Shown here one piece after another: positions 1 to 9,200 of a stretch of 64,000 nt of DNA. The stretch's first letter is position 1; each line of letters opens with the position of its first letter. The position numbers were made by a program, and so were the translations under genes. The stretch comes from Tatumella saanichensis (GTDB lineage: Bacteria; Pseudomonadota; Gammaproteobacteria; Enterobacterales; Enterobacteriaceae). The notes under the pieces were generated by a model that had not been told where the DNA came from, ran no database searches, and was given only the letters and a program-made list of their open reading frames with translations. The DNA lies in assembly GCF_000439375.1 (NCBI RefSeq), contig NZ_ATMI01000003.1:62001-126000 (forward strand), given 5' to 3'.

Positions 1-2
1 CG

Positions 3-500
3 CTGACCCTAGAACAGAAAGGGGTTGCGGTGACCGGTCAGTCTGAGATCCAGCGCTATACCGCTCAACTGCTCAACGACATTTCTGCTGAAATGAGCCG
101 TGTACAGGCTGAACGCCTAAATAATGCGAATAATGTTTCGGGTAGTATCGACGTGCAAAGTGGTGCTGATGATACTGGCTTGCCAGATATCATCGTACGT
201 GCGCCATTTGCGGCGACCTGGGATCGTTTACCGGCCGCTCTGAAACGTGCCGGGATGACCGTGTCTGATAAAGATCGTTCAGAAGGCAGCCTGAATGTTA
301 GCTATAAAGCACTGAGCAGCAGCGATTGGGATGCCCTGGGCGCCAAAGATCCTGGCTTGGATAACGGTAAGTACAAGTTACAGTTAGGCGATCTGGATAA
401 CCGCAGCAGCCTGCAGTTTATCGACCCACGGGGCCATGTCCTGACTCAGTCGCAAAATGATGCGCTGGTGTCGGTGTTACAGGCCGCGTTTAACAAATAA
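3..500 (+). CDS. bamC: Outer membrane assembly lipoprotein BamC, C-terminal part (gene starts before the window)
   Basis: The reading frame is open from the first bases of the window and ends with TAA at 498-500, so only about 165 C-terminal residues are present. The signal peptide, lipobox and N-terminal domain lie outside. BamC is an accessory lipoprotein of the BAM complex, which inserts beta-barrel proteins into the outer membrane. The visible part matches the C-terminal helix-grip domain: an acidic linker with 'DTGLPDIIVRAPF', then 'AWDRLPAALKRAG'-like helices and the end 'DALVSVLQAAFNK'. The next gene is purC, as in E. coli, which supports the call. A strong terminator follows directly. 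The GTG at 30 is internal and not a real start. Confidence 0.93.
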   Translation: MTLEQKGVAVTGQSEIQRYTAQLLNDISAEMSRVQAERLNNANNVSGSIDVQSGADDTGLPDIIVRAPFAATWDRLPAALKRAGMTVSDKDRSEGSLNVSYKALSSSDWDALGAKDPGLDNGKYKLQLGDLDNRSSLQFIDPRGHVLTQSQNDALVSVLQAAFNK

Positions 501-508
501 GTGGTCAT

Positions 509-536
509 GGCCGGAGATTCTCCGGCCTTTTTTTTT
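509..536 (+). terminator. Intrinsic terminator after bamC
   Basis: The arms GGCCGGAGA (509-517) and TCTCCGGCC (519-527) form a perfect stem, followed by nine T at 528-536. It lies 9 bp after the bamC stop. Confidence 0.93.
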
Positions 537-562
537 AAAACTTTGGCATAATAGGGGCTGGC

Positions 563-578
563 AGGTAAACGATTGCGT
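563..578. promoter_or_regulatory. PurR-like operator upstream of purC
   Basis: The site AGGTAAACGATTGCGT reads ACGCAATCGTTTACCT on the other strand. That is close to the PurR consensus, which is built around ACGCAAACGTTTNCNT. It lies 64 bp before the purC start. purC is a known PurR target in E. coli, so the assignment rests on both sequence and family knowledge. Confidence 0.75.
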
Positions 579-641
579 AGCGCGATGGTTTAGCTAAAAT
601 CAGCACCATGCGAAAGTTCTTTCATGTTTGGAGTTAACAAG

Positions 642-1355
642 ATGCAAAAGCAAGCTGAGTTGTATCGCGGCAAAGCAAAAACAGTCTTCAGTACCGATAA
701 CCCTGATTTACTGATACTGGAATTCCGCAATGATACATCAGCCGGAGACGGGGCCAAAATCGAGCAGTTCGACCGTAAGGGAATGGTAAACAACAAGTTT
801 AACTATTTCATTATGCAGAAACTGCAGCAGGCAGGTATCCCGACTCAGATGGAAGCCCTGCTGTCTGACACCGAAGCCTTGGTAAAAAAATTAGACATGG
901 TTCCAGTGGAATGTGTGGTGCGTAACCGTGCCGCGGGATCACTGGTGAAACGCCTGGGCGTGGAAGAGGGAATTGCCCTGACCCCGCCACTGTTTGACTT
1001 GTTCCTGAAAGACGACGCGCATCATGATCCGATGATCAACGAATCTTACTGCGAAACCTTTGGCTGGGTCAGCAAGCCGCACCTTGATCGGATGCGTGAA
1101 CTGACGCTGAAGGCTAACCAAGTACTGAGTCAATTGTTTGATGATGCCGGTTTGATCCTAGTGGACTTTAAACTGGAATTTGGCCTGTACAACGGGGAAG
1201 TGGTGCTGGGCGATGAGTTCTCTCCAGATGGTGCCCGGCTGTGGGACAAATCGACCATGGCGAAAATGGACAAAGACCGTTTCCGCCAGAGTCTGGGCGG
1301 TGTGGTTGAAGCTTATGAAGAAGTGGCACAGCGTTTAGGGGTTCCGCTGGACTGA
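642..1355 (+). CDS. purC: Phosphoribosylaminoimidazole-succinocarboxamide synthase (SAICAR synthetase)
   Basis: PurC joins CAIR and aspartate with ATP hydrolysis to give SAICAR in cytosolic purine synthesis. The protein is 237 residues, the same as E. coli PurC, and nearly collinear with it. Visible signatures are '[12 protein letters not shown]' at residues 89-100 and 'LVDFKLEFG' at 173-181, and the C-terminus ends in 'GVPLD'. I chose the ATG at 642 because it gives the family N-terminus [15 protein letters not shown] and has GGAG about 8 bp upstream. An in-frame ATG at 624 would add six unsupported residues. A PurR-like operator lies upstream and a terminator downstream, so it is probably transcribed alone. 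Confidence 0.97.
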   Translation: MQKQAELYRGKAKTVFSTDNPDLLILEFRNDTSAGDGAKIEQFDRKGMVNNKFNYFIMQKLQQAGIPTQMEALLSDTEALVKKLDMVPVECVVRNRAAGSLVKRLGVEEGIALTPPLFDLFLKDDAHHDPMINESYCETFGWVSKPHLDRMRELTLKANQVLSQLFDDAGLILVDFKLEFGLYNGEVVLGDEFSPDGARLWDKSTMAKMDKDRFRQSLGGVVEAYEEVAQRLGVPLD

Positions 1356-1378
1356 TCTGCTCCGCTGAACACCGATGA

Positions 1379-1414
1379 CGCCGCGCTAGCACTCTGCTGT
1401 TAGCGCGGCGTTTT
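1379..1414 (+). terminator. Intrinsic terminator after purC
   Basis: The arms CGCCGCGCTA (1379-1388) and TAGCGCGGCG (1401-1410) are followed by TTTT. It lies 24 bp after the purC stop. Confidence 0.85.
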
Positions 1415-1521
1415 GCTGTCTGGAATAGGGGCTGTGCTTTTCCCTCTGCGGGTTGACTGGTCATCTGACACAGATACCACTAAAATCATCAGAATGTAAA
1501 AAAACATAACAGAGGTAGCTT

Positions 1522-2403
1522 ATGCGCTGGCAAGGACGTCGTGAAAGCGACAATGTTGAAGACCGACGTGATCAATCATCCCCACAGGGAAGCGGCGGAG
1601 GTGGCATTCGTCTGCCGCGGGGCAAAGGCGGTATCGTGGTATTAATTGTCGTGCTGGTGGCAGGGTATTACGGCTATGACCTTACCCCACTGCTTGGCGG
1701 TGGTTCACAAAGCACCCAGGTAAGTCCCCCATCAACCACCACTAAACCTGCTGCGCACAGCGCGGCGGATGATCAGGCGGCGAAGTTCACGTCGGTGATC
1801 CTAGCCTCGACGGAAGATGTCTGGGGACAGATCTTCAAAAACATGGGGCGTCAGTATGTGAACCCGAAACTGGTGATGTACCGGGGTCAGACCCGTACCG
1901 GTTGTGGTACCGGCCAGTCAGTGATGGGACCGTTCTACTGTCCGGCCGATCAGACCGTCTATATCGATCTTTCTTTCTACGATGAGCTGAAAAATAAACT
2001 CGGTGCCGGCGGTGATTTCGCTGATGGCTATGTGATCGCCCATGAAGTGGGGCATCATGTTCAGAAACTGCTGGGGATCGAAGAGAAAGTGAGGCAGCAG
2101 ATGCAAAACAGCAGCCAGACTCAAGCCAACCAGCTGTCGGTGAAACTGGAGCTTCAGGCAGACTGTTTCGCCGGGGTATGGGGCCACTATATGCAACAAC
2201 AAAATGTGCTGGAGACCGGTGATTTGCAGGAAGCCTTAAATGCGGCTCAGGCTATCGGCGATGATAAATTGCAACAGCAGAGCCAAGGTCGAGTGGTCCC
2301 AGACAGCTTTACCCACGGCACCTCACAGCAGCGTTACAGCTGGTTTAAACGCGGTTTCGACAGCGGGCAGCCGGGACAATGTAACACCTTCAGCGCCGGA
2401 TGA
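1522..2403 (+). CDS. ypfJ: YpfJ-family membrane-anchored neutral zinc metallopeptidase
   Basis: The product is a 293-residue protein with a charged N-terminus rich in Arg, Ser and Gly, one membrane segment at about residues 37-53, a Ser/Thr/Pro linker, and a peptidase domain from about 85. The zinc-binding HEXXH motif is His174-Glu-Val-Gly-His178. A downstream '[13 protein letters not shown]' segment fits the third-ligand region of this neutral zinc metallopeptidase family. The topology suggests the catalytic domain lies on the periplasmic side. Substrates are unknown. Its stop overlaps the tmcA start by 4 bp (ATGA), so the two genes are probably translationally coupled. The neighbourhood matches E. 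coli. Confidence 0.92.
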   Translation: MRWQGRRESDNVEDRRDQSSPQGSGGGGIRLPRGKGGIVVLIVVLVAGYYGYDLTPLLGGGSQSTQVSPPSTTTKPAAHSAADDQAAKFTSVILASTEDVWGQIFKNMGRQYVNPKLVMYRGQTRTGCGTGQSVMGPFYCPADQTVYIDLSFYDELKNKLGAGGDFADGYVIAHEVGHHVQKLLGIEEKVRQQMQNSSQTQANQLSVKLELQADCFAGVWGHYMQQQNVLETGDLQEALNAAQAIGDDKLQQQSQGRVVPDSFTHGTSQQRYSWFKRGFDSGQPGQCNTFSAG

Positions 2404-4415
2404 TCTCGTTGGCAGAACAGACTGCGGTGATGCAGCGTGCCGGTATTCGCCGTCTGTGTGTCATCAGTGGCGAGGCGGATTGGGTGGTCCATTCAGCCTG
2501 TGAGTTTTCTACCTCCTTGCCCGGGGACTGGCTGACCTTAAGTGCTGATCCACAGTTTCCTCAACGGGTCCCGGCGGCTACGGCAAGTAAGCGACTGCTG
2601 GGGCAGGAGTTTCTACACGCCATTTTTGATGCCAGACAGGGCTTCCATGCTGAAGCCCTGGCGGCGTTGGCGGGTACATTGCGGGCAGGTAGCTGGTTAC
2701 TGCTATTACTGCCGCCCCGTGAACAGTGGCCGGAGTGGCAGGATCAGGACAGCCTACGCTGGTCTGAAGCTGACCATCCGTTGCCGGTGCCGAACTTTAT
2801 GCAGCATCTGCAACAGACATTGGCTGCAGATGGACATGTCAGTTATTGGTATCAACATCAGCCGCCGCATTTCGCCGAGCTTCCCCCAATGCCAGCATGG
2901 CACTGCCGGGGGCCTGAACAACAGCAGGCATTACTGGAAACACTCAGCCGTATGGCGGCGGGTATCGCCGTGGTCACGGCTCCCCGTGGCCGCGGAAAAT
3001 CGGCGCTGGCGGGGATGTTGGCCAAACGTTATCCCGGCGCACACCTTTCTGCACCGGCGCGGCTGTCGGTGGAGGTGTTACAGCGTTTTGCCGGCAATGA
3101 CGCGGCGTTTTTTGCCCCCGATGCCTTGGTGGCAGTGCAGGATGATCCCGGCGACCGGTGGCTGATCATCGATGAGGCTGCTGCGATCCCCGCGCCATTA
3201 TTACAGAAGATGATTAAGGGATACCGGCGGGTGTTGCTGTGCACCACGGTTCAGGGTTATGAAGGCACAGGTCGTGGTTTTCTCCTGAAGTTCTGCGCCG
3301 GTTTACCCGATGTCTACCACTTCTCGTTATCTGAGCCATTACGTTGGTCGGCACAGGACCCACTGGAAGCCTTTATTTCGGCGCTATTTTTGTTTGATGA
3401 CCGCCTACCGCTACCGCAAGCCGGCAGCTACACCCTGGCTGCGCTGCCTGCTGAATGTTGGTCTCGCTGTCCACAGCAGGCGCAGGACGTCTATCGGCTG
3501 CTGACGGCGGCACATTATCGCACCTCACCTCTGGATTTACGCCGGATGATGGATGCCCCCGGTATGCAGTTTCTGTTAGCACAGGGGCCCGCTGGGGCGA
3601 GTGGAGCGCTATGGTTGCTGAACGAAGGTGGACTGGATAACGCTCTCAGTGAAGCGGTGTGGGCCGGCTACCGGCGGCCAAAAGGCAGTTTGGTGGCGCA
3701 GTCTCTGGCAGCCCATGCCGGGTTTCCTGAGGCGGCCCAATTGAACTCAGTGCGCATCAGCCGCATCGCCGTACAGGGCAGTGCCCGACGCCGGGGCATT
3801 GGTCGGGCATTGGTGCAAGAGGCGATCAGCCGCGCCGCAGGTCACGATTTTGTGTCGGTAAGCTTTGGTTATACCGGTGAATTGTGGCAATTTTGGCAGA
3901 ACTGTGGATTCCGTCTAGTGAGGCTCGGGACGCAACGGGAAGCCAGCAGCGGCTGTTATACGGCCATGGCGATCCTGCCGTTGTCTGAGGAGGGAATTAG
4001 CCTGCTGTACAGGGCGGAGCAGCGTCTGCGGCGGGATGCAGCCAGCCTGAGAATGCGTTGGTTTTACGGCGAAGAGGGCGATTGTTTGCCTGTCGACAAT
4101 GCCAGCGTAACAGATGGCATTGATCAGGCAGATTGGCAGGAGTTGGCTGGATTTGCCTGGGGCAGTCGGCCGTTTGAAGTTGCTTTCCCGGCGCTGCTGC
4201 GTTTACAGATCCTGAGTAGAACTGAGCACAGACTGGTGCAGGGGATCGCCCTCCAGGAAAATGACCCTACTGAACAGGCACTAGTGTCCGCGTGCGGGGG
4301 GCGCAAAGCATGGCTAAGGGCATTGCGTGAAGAAGTCGCCGCGATCCTGACTGTCCAGCAGCCGTCCGTTACCAGTCATTGGCAGCAGAGACTGAGTGCG
4401 TTGCGGCAAAAATAG
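2400..4415 (+). CDS. tmcA: tRNA(Met) cytidine acetyltransferase TmcA
   Basis: TmcA makes N4-acetylcytidine at the wobble base of elongator tRNA-Met, using acetyl-CoA and ATP. The protein is 671 residues, as in E. coli. An N-terminal domain is followed by an RNA-helicase-like ATPase with the P-loop '[10 protein letters not shown]' (residues 194-203, Lys200) and Walker B 'IIDEAA' (Asp258-Glu259). A GNAT acetyltransferase domain follows, with the acetyl-CoA loop '[14 protein letters not shown]' from residue 458, and then a C-terminal tail domain. It overlaps ypfJ by 4 bp. No terminator is obvious between it and ypfH. Confidence 0.95.
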   Translation: MISLAEQTAVMQRAGIRRLCVISGEADWVVHSACEFSTSLPGDWLTLSADPQFPQRVPAATASKRLLGQEFLHAIFDARQGFHAEALAALAGTLRAGSWLLLLLPPREQWPEWQDQDSLRWSEADHPLPVPNFMQHLQQTLAADGHVSYWYQHQPPHFAELPPMPAWHCRGPEQQQALLETLSRMAAGIAVVTAPRGRGKSALAGMLAKRYPGAHLSAPARLSVEVLQRFAGNDAAFFAPDALVAVQDDPGDRWLIIDEAAAIPAPLLQKMIKGYRRVLLCTTVQGYEGTGRGFLLKFCAGLPDVYHFSLSEPLRWSAQDPLEAFISALFLFDDRLPLPQAGSYTLAALPAECWSRCPQQAQDVYRLLTAAHYRTSPLDLRRMMDAPGMQFLLAQGPAGASGALWLLNEGGLDNALSEAVWAGYRRPKGSLVAQSLAAHAGFPEAAQLNSVRISRIAVQGSARRRGIGRALVQEAISRAAGHDFVSVSFGYTGELWQFWQNCGFRLVRLGTQREASSGCYTAMAILPLSEEGISLLYRAEQRLRRDAASLRMRWFYGEEGDCLPVDNASVTDGIDQADWQELAGFAWGSRPFEVAFPALLRLQILSRTEHRLVQGIALQENDPTEQALVSACGGRKAWLRALREEVAAILTVQQPSVTSHWQQRLSALRQK

Positions 4416-4505
4416 TTTTTTCAGAAAGTCTGAACCTCATCATCAGTATCCGCAGCCGATCAGTCCTCCAAAGCGCGCTATAGTGTACAGACAAGGAGGA
4501 CAACT

Positions 4506-5201
4506 ATGGTTCCTGAATATGTCATCGTCCAGTCGCCACCGGGTCCGGTAGCACAGTTATTTCTGCTGTTTCACCGCAGCGGAGATAATCCGGTTTCTAT
4601 GTCGGAAATCGGCATGTGGTTTGCCCGTGATTTCCCGCAGGCCAAAGTGGTATCAGTGGGAAGTCCGCATCCGTTAGCCATCGGCGGCAGTGAATGGTAC
4701 AGCGATCAGCAGGGGTCTCTGACCTTGCAGCAGAAGAATATCGATAATGCTTTAAGCGGATTTATTCGTAAGGTCGAAGAGTGGCAGGCGGAGAGCGGTG
4801 TCAGTTCAGCAGCCACCGCGTTGATTGGTTTCTCACAAGGAGCGACCTTGATCCTTGAAGCGTTGAAACACTCCCCTGACCTAGCTGGAAGGGCAGTTAT
4901 TTTTAGTGGTCGCTATAATACGCCCCCGGAAACCAGCAGCTGTCATACCACGATCCATCTTATCCACGGCGATGAAGATGAAGTAATTCCATTACAGCAT
5001 GCGCAGCAGGCGGAGGAGTGGATAGTCAGTACTGGCGGGGATGTGACCCTGGATCTGGTGGAGGGTCTGCCCCATGCCATCAGTGAGCGTAGCCTGCAAC
5101 TGGCGCTGCACCATCTTAAATATACCATTCCGAAGCGCTATTTCGATGAGGCTCTTAGCGGCAGTACGCCGGAAGATAAGGATGTGATCACTCTGATATA
5201 A
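4506..5201 (+). CDS. ypfH: YpfH, carboxylesterase of the alpha/beta hydrolase superfamily
   Basis: This 231-residue protein belongs to the phospholipase/carboxylesterase family. The nucleophile elbow is 'GFSQGA' with Ser110. Asp158 in 'HGDEDEVIP' and His190 in 'LPHA' complete a visible catalytic triad. There is no signal peptide, so it is likely cytosolic. E. coli YpfH hydrolyses short-chain esters, but its natural substrate is not known. The start ATG has AAGGAGGA about 7 bp upstream, an unusually strong ribosome binding site. It is convergent with ypfN. Confidence 0.92.
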   Translation: MVPEYVIVQSPPGPVAQLFLLFHRSGDNPVSMSEIGMWFARDFPQAKVVSVGSPHPLAIGGSEWYSDQQGSLTLQQKNIDNALSGFIRKVEEWQAESGVSSAATALIGFSQGATLILEALKHSPDLAGRAVIFSGRYNTPPETSSCHTTIHLIHGDEDEVIPLQHAQQAEEWIVSTGGDVTLDLVEGLPHAISERSLQLALHHLKYTIPKRYFDEALSGSTPEDKDVITLI

Positions 5202-5210
5202 ACGGAGTAA

Positions 5211-5236
5211 TGCCCGTCAGCCGCAGCAGACGGGCA
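5211..5236. terminator. Hairpin between convergent ypfH and ypfN
   Basis: The arms TGCCCGTC (5211-5218) and GACGGGCA (5229-5236) are perfect, but neither side has a clear T-run. It may act as a weak bidirectional terminator. Confidence 0.45.
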
Positions 5237-5242
5237 CAGAGG

Positions 5243-5431
5243 TTACTGTTTTTTGGGCCAGTCGTCGTCATCGTCCCATTTATCGTTAAAATCACGATGG
5301 GGCGGTAACTTCGGCTTATTGTCGAGGAATTTCTTGGTATCGACCCGACGTAGGTCTTTATAGACATTAACCAGTATTCCGACCATAACCAGTATGATCA
5401 GCAGCCACCAGTGAGATTTTATCCACTCCAT
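5243..5431 (-). CDS. ypfN: YpfN, small UPF0370 membrane protein
   Basis: The product has 62 residues with one N-terminal membrane segment at about 8-24, then a basic stretch with '[16 protein letters not shown]' and a very acidic end containing five consecutive Asp residues before KKQ. Size, topology and position beside dapE match E. coli YpfN. Its function is unknown. It starts 19 bp after the dapE stop, so it is likely the last gene of a yffB-dapE-ypfN operon. Confidence 0.9.
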   Translation of the reverse strand: MEWIKSHWWLLIILVMVGILVNVYKDLRRVDTKKFLDNKPKLPPHRDFNDKWDDDDDWPKKQ

Positions 5432-5450
5432 GACAGCACTCCTTTAGTGA

Positions 5451-6578
5451 TCAGGCGATCAGCCGATCCATGATCCGCTGATACATCCGGCTCAGTGTTT
5501 GTAGATCAGAGGCTTTTACACACTCATTAATCTTATGAATTGTGGCATTCACCGGCCCCAGTTCCACCACCTGTGCCCCCATACGGGCGATAAAACGTCC
5601 GTCTGAGGTGCCGCCATTGGTGAGTAACTGTGGCTTAATCTCATTATAGTGCTGAACGGCTTTAACTACCGCATCCACCAGCTTACCTTTTGGCGTCAAG
5701 AATGGCTGGCCGGAGAGGTTCCATTCTAGGGTATAGCGCAGCTGATGGCGGTCGAGCAGCGCCTCAACCTGCTCACGGATCTGGGCATCGGTCAGTTCGG
5801 TACTGAAACGGAAATTGAACTGCACGCTGAAATCCCCTGGGATCACATTATTGCTGCCGGTACCGGCATGGACGTTGGCGATTTGCATGCTGGTCGGTGG
5901 GAAAAATTCGTTGCCTTCATCCCAGCGGGTGGCCACCAACTCATTCAACGCAGGCAGCGCACGGTGCACGGGGTTCTCCGCTAGGTGAGGATAGGCAACA
6001 TGTCCCTGCACACCATGTACTGTTAGGTTAGCGGTGATCGAGCCGCGACGGCCATTTTTCACTACATCGCCGACCATTTCGGTGCTTGACGGTTCACCCA
6101 CTAGACAGTAATCCATCCGCTCTTGACGGGCCATCAGAGCCTCGACGACTTTTACGGTACCGTTAATCCCGCTGGCCTCCTCATCTGAGGTAATCAGAAA
6201 GGCCAAACGGCCACGATGATTGGGGTGTGCCGTCACGAAACGCTCGGCGGCAACCACCATCGCTGCAAGAGAGCCTTTCATATCTGCTGCGCCGCGGCCA
6301 TACAGCATACCGTCACGGATCGTCGGTTCGAATGGCGGGTTCATCCAGTGACGTTCATCACCCGCTGGCACTACATCGGTATGACCGGCAAAAGCCAAGG
6401 TTTCACCCTGTCCTCGGGTCGCCCAGAAATTTTTAGTGTCGCCGAAGTTCATCGGTTCAATGGTGAAACCGATAGCTTTTAGGCGATCGATGAGGAGGGT
6501 CTGACAACCGGCATCTTCCGGACTGACAGAGGGGCAACGGATCAGCTGTTGGGTCAGCTCAATGACCGGGCAAAACAT
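5451..6578 (-). CDS. dapE: Succinyl-diaminopimelate desuccinylase
   Basis: DapE hydrolyses N-succinyl-L,L-diaminopimelate in the lysine and peptidoglycan precursor pathway. It is a dizinc M20 peptidase-fold enzyme of 375 residues, the E. coli length. The metal ligands and general base are visible: His66 ('AGHTDVV'), Asp99 ('AADMKG'), Glu133-Glu134 ('SDEEA'), Glu162 ('GEPSS') and His348 ('TIHKINE'). I chose the ATG at 6578 because it gives the family start [14 protein letters not shown]. Its first base is also the last base of the yffB stop (TAATG), typical of coupled genes. An upstream in-frame ATG at 6629 would lie deep inside yffB. Confidence 0.97.
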   Translation of the reverse strand: MFCPVIELTQQLIRCPSVSPEDAGCQTLLIDRLKAIGFTIEPMNFGDTKNFWATRGQGETLAFAGHTDVVPAGDERHWMNPPFEPTIRDGMLYGRGAADMKGSLAAMVVAAERFVTAHPNHRGRLAFLITSDEEASGINGTVKVVEALMARQERMDYCLVGEPSSTEMVGDVVKNGRRGSITANLTVHGVQGHVAYPHLAENPVHRALPALNELVATRWDEGNEFFPPTSMQIANVHAGTGSNNVIPGDFSVQFNFRFSTELTDAQIREQVEALLDRHQLRYTLEWNLSGQPFLTPKGKLVDAVVKAVQHYNEIKPQLLTNGGTSDGRFIARMGAQVVELGPVNATIHKINECVKASDLQTLSRMYQRIMDRLIA

Positions 6579-6961
6579 TATTGATTCTCCTGAAGAAACG
6601 TCTGATAAGTGGTGGCAGAAAAACCACACAGCATCTTGCCGTTGGCAGCCGCTAACAGTGGGCGTTTGATCACCGTGGGATGAGCCTGCATCAGGCTGAC
6701 AGCACTATTGTTGTCGGTGACTTGTAGACGGACGTCTTCTGGTAGGTTACGCCACGTGGTGCCACGTTTATTAATCAGGATATCTGCGCCCAGTGTTTGC
6801 ACAAAGCCGTGCAGTAATGCGGCATCTGCGCCATCCACCCGGTAGTCGTGAAAGCGGTAGGCAATCTGATGTTCGTCCAGATAACGGCGAGCTTTACGGA
6901 CCGTATCACAGTTTTTAATGCCATACAGGGTGAGGCTTGAGTGAGGCTGAGTGTTTGTCAT
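6578..6961 (-). CDS. yffB: YffB, ArsC/Spx-family thioredoxin-fold protein
   Basis: This 127-residue protein has the ArsC-like fold. It keeps the N-terminal motif '[16 protein letters not shown]' with Cys18, and a conserved region near '[13 protein letters not shown]'. Family members resemble arsenate reductase and Spx, but arsenate reduction by YffB is not established and a glutathione-dependent thiol reductase role has been proposed. It is the first gene of the yffB-dapE-ypfN group and overlaps dapE by one base. Confidence 0.9.
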   Translation of the reverse strand: MTNTQPHSSLTLYGIKNCDTVRKARRYLDEHQIAYRFHDYRVDGADAALLHGFVQTLGADILINKRGTTWRNLPEDVRLQVTDNNSAVSLMQAHPTVIKRPLLAAANGKMLCGFSATTYQTFLQENQ

Positions 6962-7490
6962 TATTGGGAACTACCTGTCGTCAAAAACGGGTCAGCCAGC
7001 GGTGTGTGGCTGATCTCAAACTGATTTTCTGCGTACTGGTAGTGATAATGCCGTATAAGCGTTGTTTAATCTACCCTCGACGCTGACCCGGCAGCATTAC
7101 ACCGCCCGATACACAGATATTTATCGCCAGCATTTACAGCGGTGAGGCGGCCGATGCATGCTGAAAAGCGGGAGACAGGCCGGACGGGCTGATACTGCCG
7201 AGAAACGGCAAAATGGTCGGAACATCGCTTTACACTTTCACCCAACAGCCATTACTGGCTAGTAGGATTAGCATCAATTCATTTCATAACAACAACTTAT
7301 GATGAGTTTTCTTCATGTTCGCATCATTACAGAAATAAACCTGCGATGACAGTACTTTACCTTAGGGCTATTAAACGGGTAGGATGCGACGCCCGATTTT
7401 TTTCTTATAGCAGAAAAGACTGATTCTGCCAGGGCCAGCCGGGATAGCCCATCTGTGTCGCAACGCAAACGATTACTGTTATGTTAGCGG
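6962..7490. other. Intergenic region between divergent yffB and ansP (529 bp)
   Basis: I see no convincing gene. The region should hold the promoters of yffB and ansP. A PurR-like half-palindrome lies near the ansP end. A weak hairpin followed by seven T sits near 7375-7403. Confidence 0.6.
7463..7478. promoter_or_regulatory. PurR-like sequence upstream of ansP
   Basis: The site ACGCAAACGATTACTG carries a perfect left half of the PurR operator (ACGCAAACG) and a degenerate right half. It lies 36 bp before the ansP start, where a repressor could act. I know of no report of ansP as a PurR target. Confidence 0.45.
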
Positions 7491-7514
7491 ATGGTCAGGA
7501 CAAACAGGAAAATT

Positions 7515-8978
7515 ATGAAACATACAAAAAAAACAGCCGAAGAAGTACGTGCGGCAAAGCGGAAGTGGCTTAATTCTCACGATTCCGGTTACCGCAAAGA
7601 GATGGGGAACCGTCAGGTTCAGATGATTGCCATTGGCGGTGCTATCGGAACCGGCCTGTTTCTCGGTGCCGGTGGGCGCTTGCAGGCTGCCGGTCCGGCA
7701 CTGGCGTTGGTCTATCTGGTGTGCGGTATTTTCTCGTTCTTTATTCTGCGTGCCCTGGGCGAACTGGTGTTACACCGACCGTCGAGTGGTAGCTTTGTCT
7801 CGTATGCCCGTGAATTTATGGGTGAAAAGGCCTCTTATGTCGCCGGGTGGATGTATTTCGTTAACTGGGCAATGACCGGGATTGTCGACATCACGGCGGT
7901 TGCACTGTATATGCATTACTGGGGCGCATTTGGTGACGTACCGCAATGGGTGATTGCGCTGGGCGCACTGGCGGTGGTCGGTACCATGAACATGGTCGGT
8001 GTGAAATGGTTCGCCGAAATGGAGTTCTGGTTTGCGCTGATCAAAGTGGTCGCCATCGTGGTATTCCTGATTGTCGGTGTGGTGTTCCTAGGGAGCGGTA
8101 AGCCCTTGGCTGGTGGCCAGCCGGGCCTGCATCTTATCACCGATAATGGTGGACTGTTCCCGCACGGGCTGTTGCCTGCTCTGGTACTGGTGCAAGGTGT
8201 GGTGTTCGCCTTTGCCTCAATCGAATTGGTAGGGACTGCCGCTGGGGAATGTAAAAACCCGAAAATCATGGTACCGAAAGCGATTAACAGTGTGATCTGG
8301 CGTATTGGTCTGTTCTATGTCGGTTCTGTGGTGCTGCTGGTGCTGTTATTGCCTTGGAATGCTTACCAGTCAGGTGAGAGTCCATTTGTGACGTTCTTCT
8401 CTAAACTGGGTATCCCTTACGTTGGCGGTGTTATGAACGTGGTGGTGCTGAGTGCGGCCTTATCTAGCCTGAACTCCGGTCTTTACTCTACCGGTCGTAT
8501 CCTGCGTTCGATGTCGATGGGCGGTTCCGCACCGAAATTTATGTCGAAAATGAGCCGTCAGCAGGTCCCATATGCGGGGATCCTGGTGACCATCGCGGTT
8601 TACATCTTCGGGGTGGTACTGAACTACTACGTCCCTTCACAGGTGTTTGAAATCGTTCTGAACGTGGCATCACTTGGCATTATCTCTTCTTGGGGCTTTA
8701 TCGTGTTATGTCAGCTGAAGCTGCGTAAAGCGATCAAAGAGGGCAAAGCGGAAGATATCAGCTTTAAATTACCGGGTGCGCCTTTCACCTCTTGGCTTAC
8801 GTTACTGTTCCTGGTCGGCGTGCTGGTGTTGATGGCCTTTGATTATCCGAACGGTACCTACACCATTGCCTCAATACCGCTGATTGCTCTGTTGCTGGTG
8901 GCTGGCTGGTTTGGTGTGCGTAAGCGTGTTAACGCCATTGCGGCGCAGCAGCATGAGCATCATACGCATCAGGAGTGA
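7515..8978 (+). CDS. ansP: L-asparagine permease AnsP
   Basis: AnsP is an amino acid-polyamine-organocation superfamily transporter of the AAT family that imports L-asparagine across the inner membrane with protons. The 487-residue protein carries the hallmark 'MIAIGGAIGTGLFLGAG' in the first membrane segment and about 12 hydrophobic segments in all. It follows E. coli AnsP closely through 'HRPSSGSFVSYAREF' and 'ASIELVGTAAGECK'. The C-terminus ends in a short His-rich tail. I chose the ATG at 7515 because AGGAAA lies 5 bp upstream; an in-frame ATG at 7491 would add eight residues. A terminator follows. Confidence 0.93.
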   Translation: MKHTKKTAEEVRAAKRKWLNSHDSGYRKEMGNRQVQMIAIGGAIGTGLFLGAGGRLQAAGPALALVYLVCGIFSFFILRALGELVLHRPSSGSFVSYAREFMGEKASYVAGWMYFVNWAMTGIVDITAVALYMHYWGAFGDVPQWVIALGALAVVGTMNMVGVKWFAEMEFWFALIKVVAIVVFLIVGVVFLGSGKPLAGGQPGLHLITDNGGLFPHGLLPALVLVQGVVFAFASIELVGTAAGECKNPKIMVPKAINSVIWRIGLFYVGSVVLLVLLLPWNAYQSGESPFVTFFSKLGIPYVGGVMNVVVLSAALSSLNSGLYSTGRILRSMSMGGSAPKFMSKMSRQQVPYAGILVTIAVYIFGVVLNYYVPSQVFEIVLNVASLGIISSWGFIVLCQLKLRKAIKEGKAEDISFKLPGAPFTSWLTLLFLVGVLVLMAFDYPNGTYTIASIPLIALLLVAGWFGVRKRVNAIAAQQHEHHTHQE

Positions 8979-9000
8979 TCCTGAGCATTGATGGAAGATA

Positions 9001-9026
9001 AAAACCCTGCTTCGGCGGGGTTTTTT
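9001..9026 (+). terminator. Intrinsic terminator after ansP
   Basis: The stem AAAACCCTGC (9001-9010) with GCGGGGTTTT (9015-9024) closes a TTCG tetraloop and runs into six T. It lies 22 bp after the ansP stop. Confidence 0.9.
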
Positions 9027-9200
9027 ATTGCTTGTGCGGCGTTGTGGATAAAGGCACACGTCATGGCCGAATTCGGGCTGGAACAGGGGACGCGACAGTA
9101 TGAGGGTGTTGACGTAATTGGAGGTCAGGGGAGGGGAGGATAATGCCTCAGGGACAGACCGGGATAACCGTGCGGGCCATCACTGGCCCGCAACAGCAGA

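Noticed and set aside
7375-7403. Terminator of a small RNA before ansP
   Set aside because: The stem before the seven T has only about four solid base pairs with bulges, and no promoter is visible.
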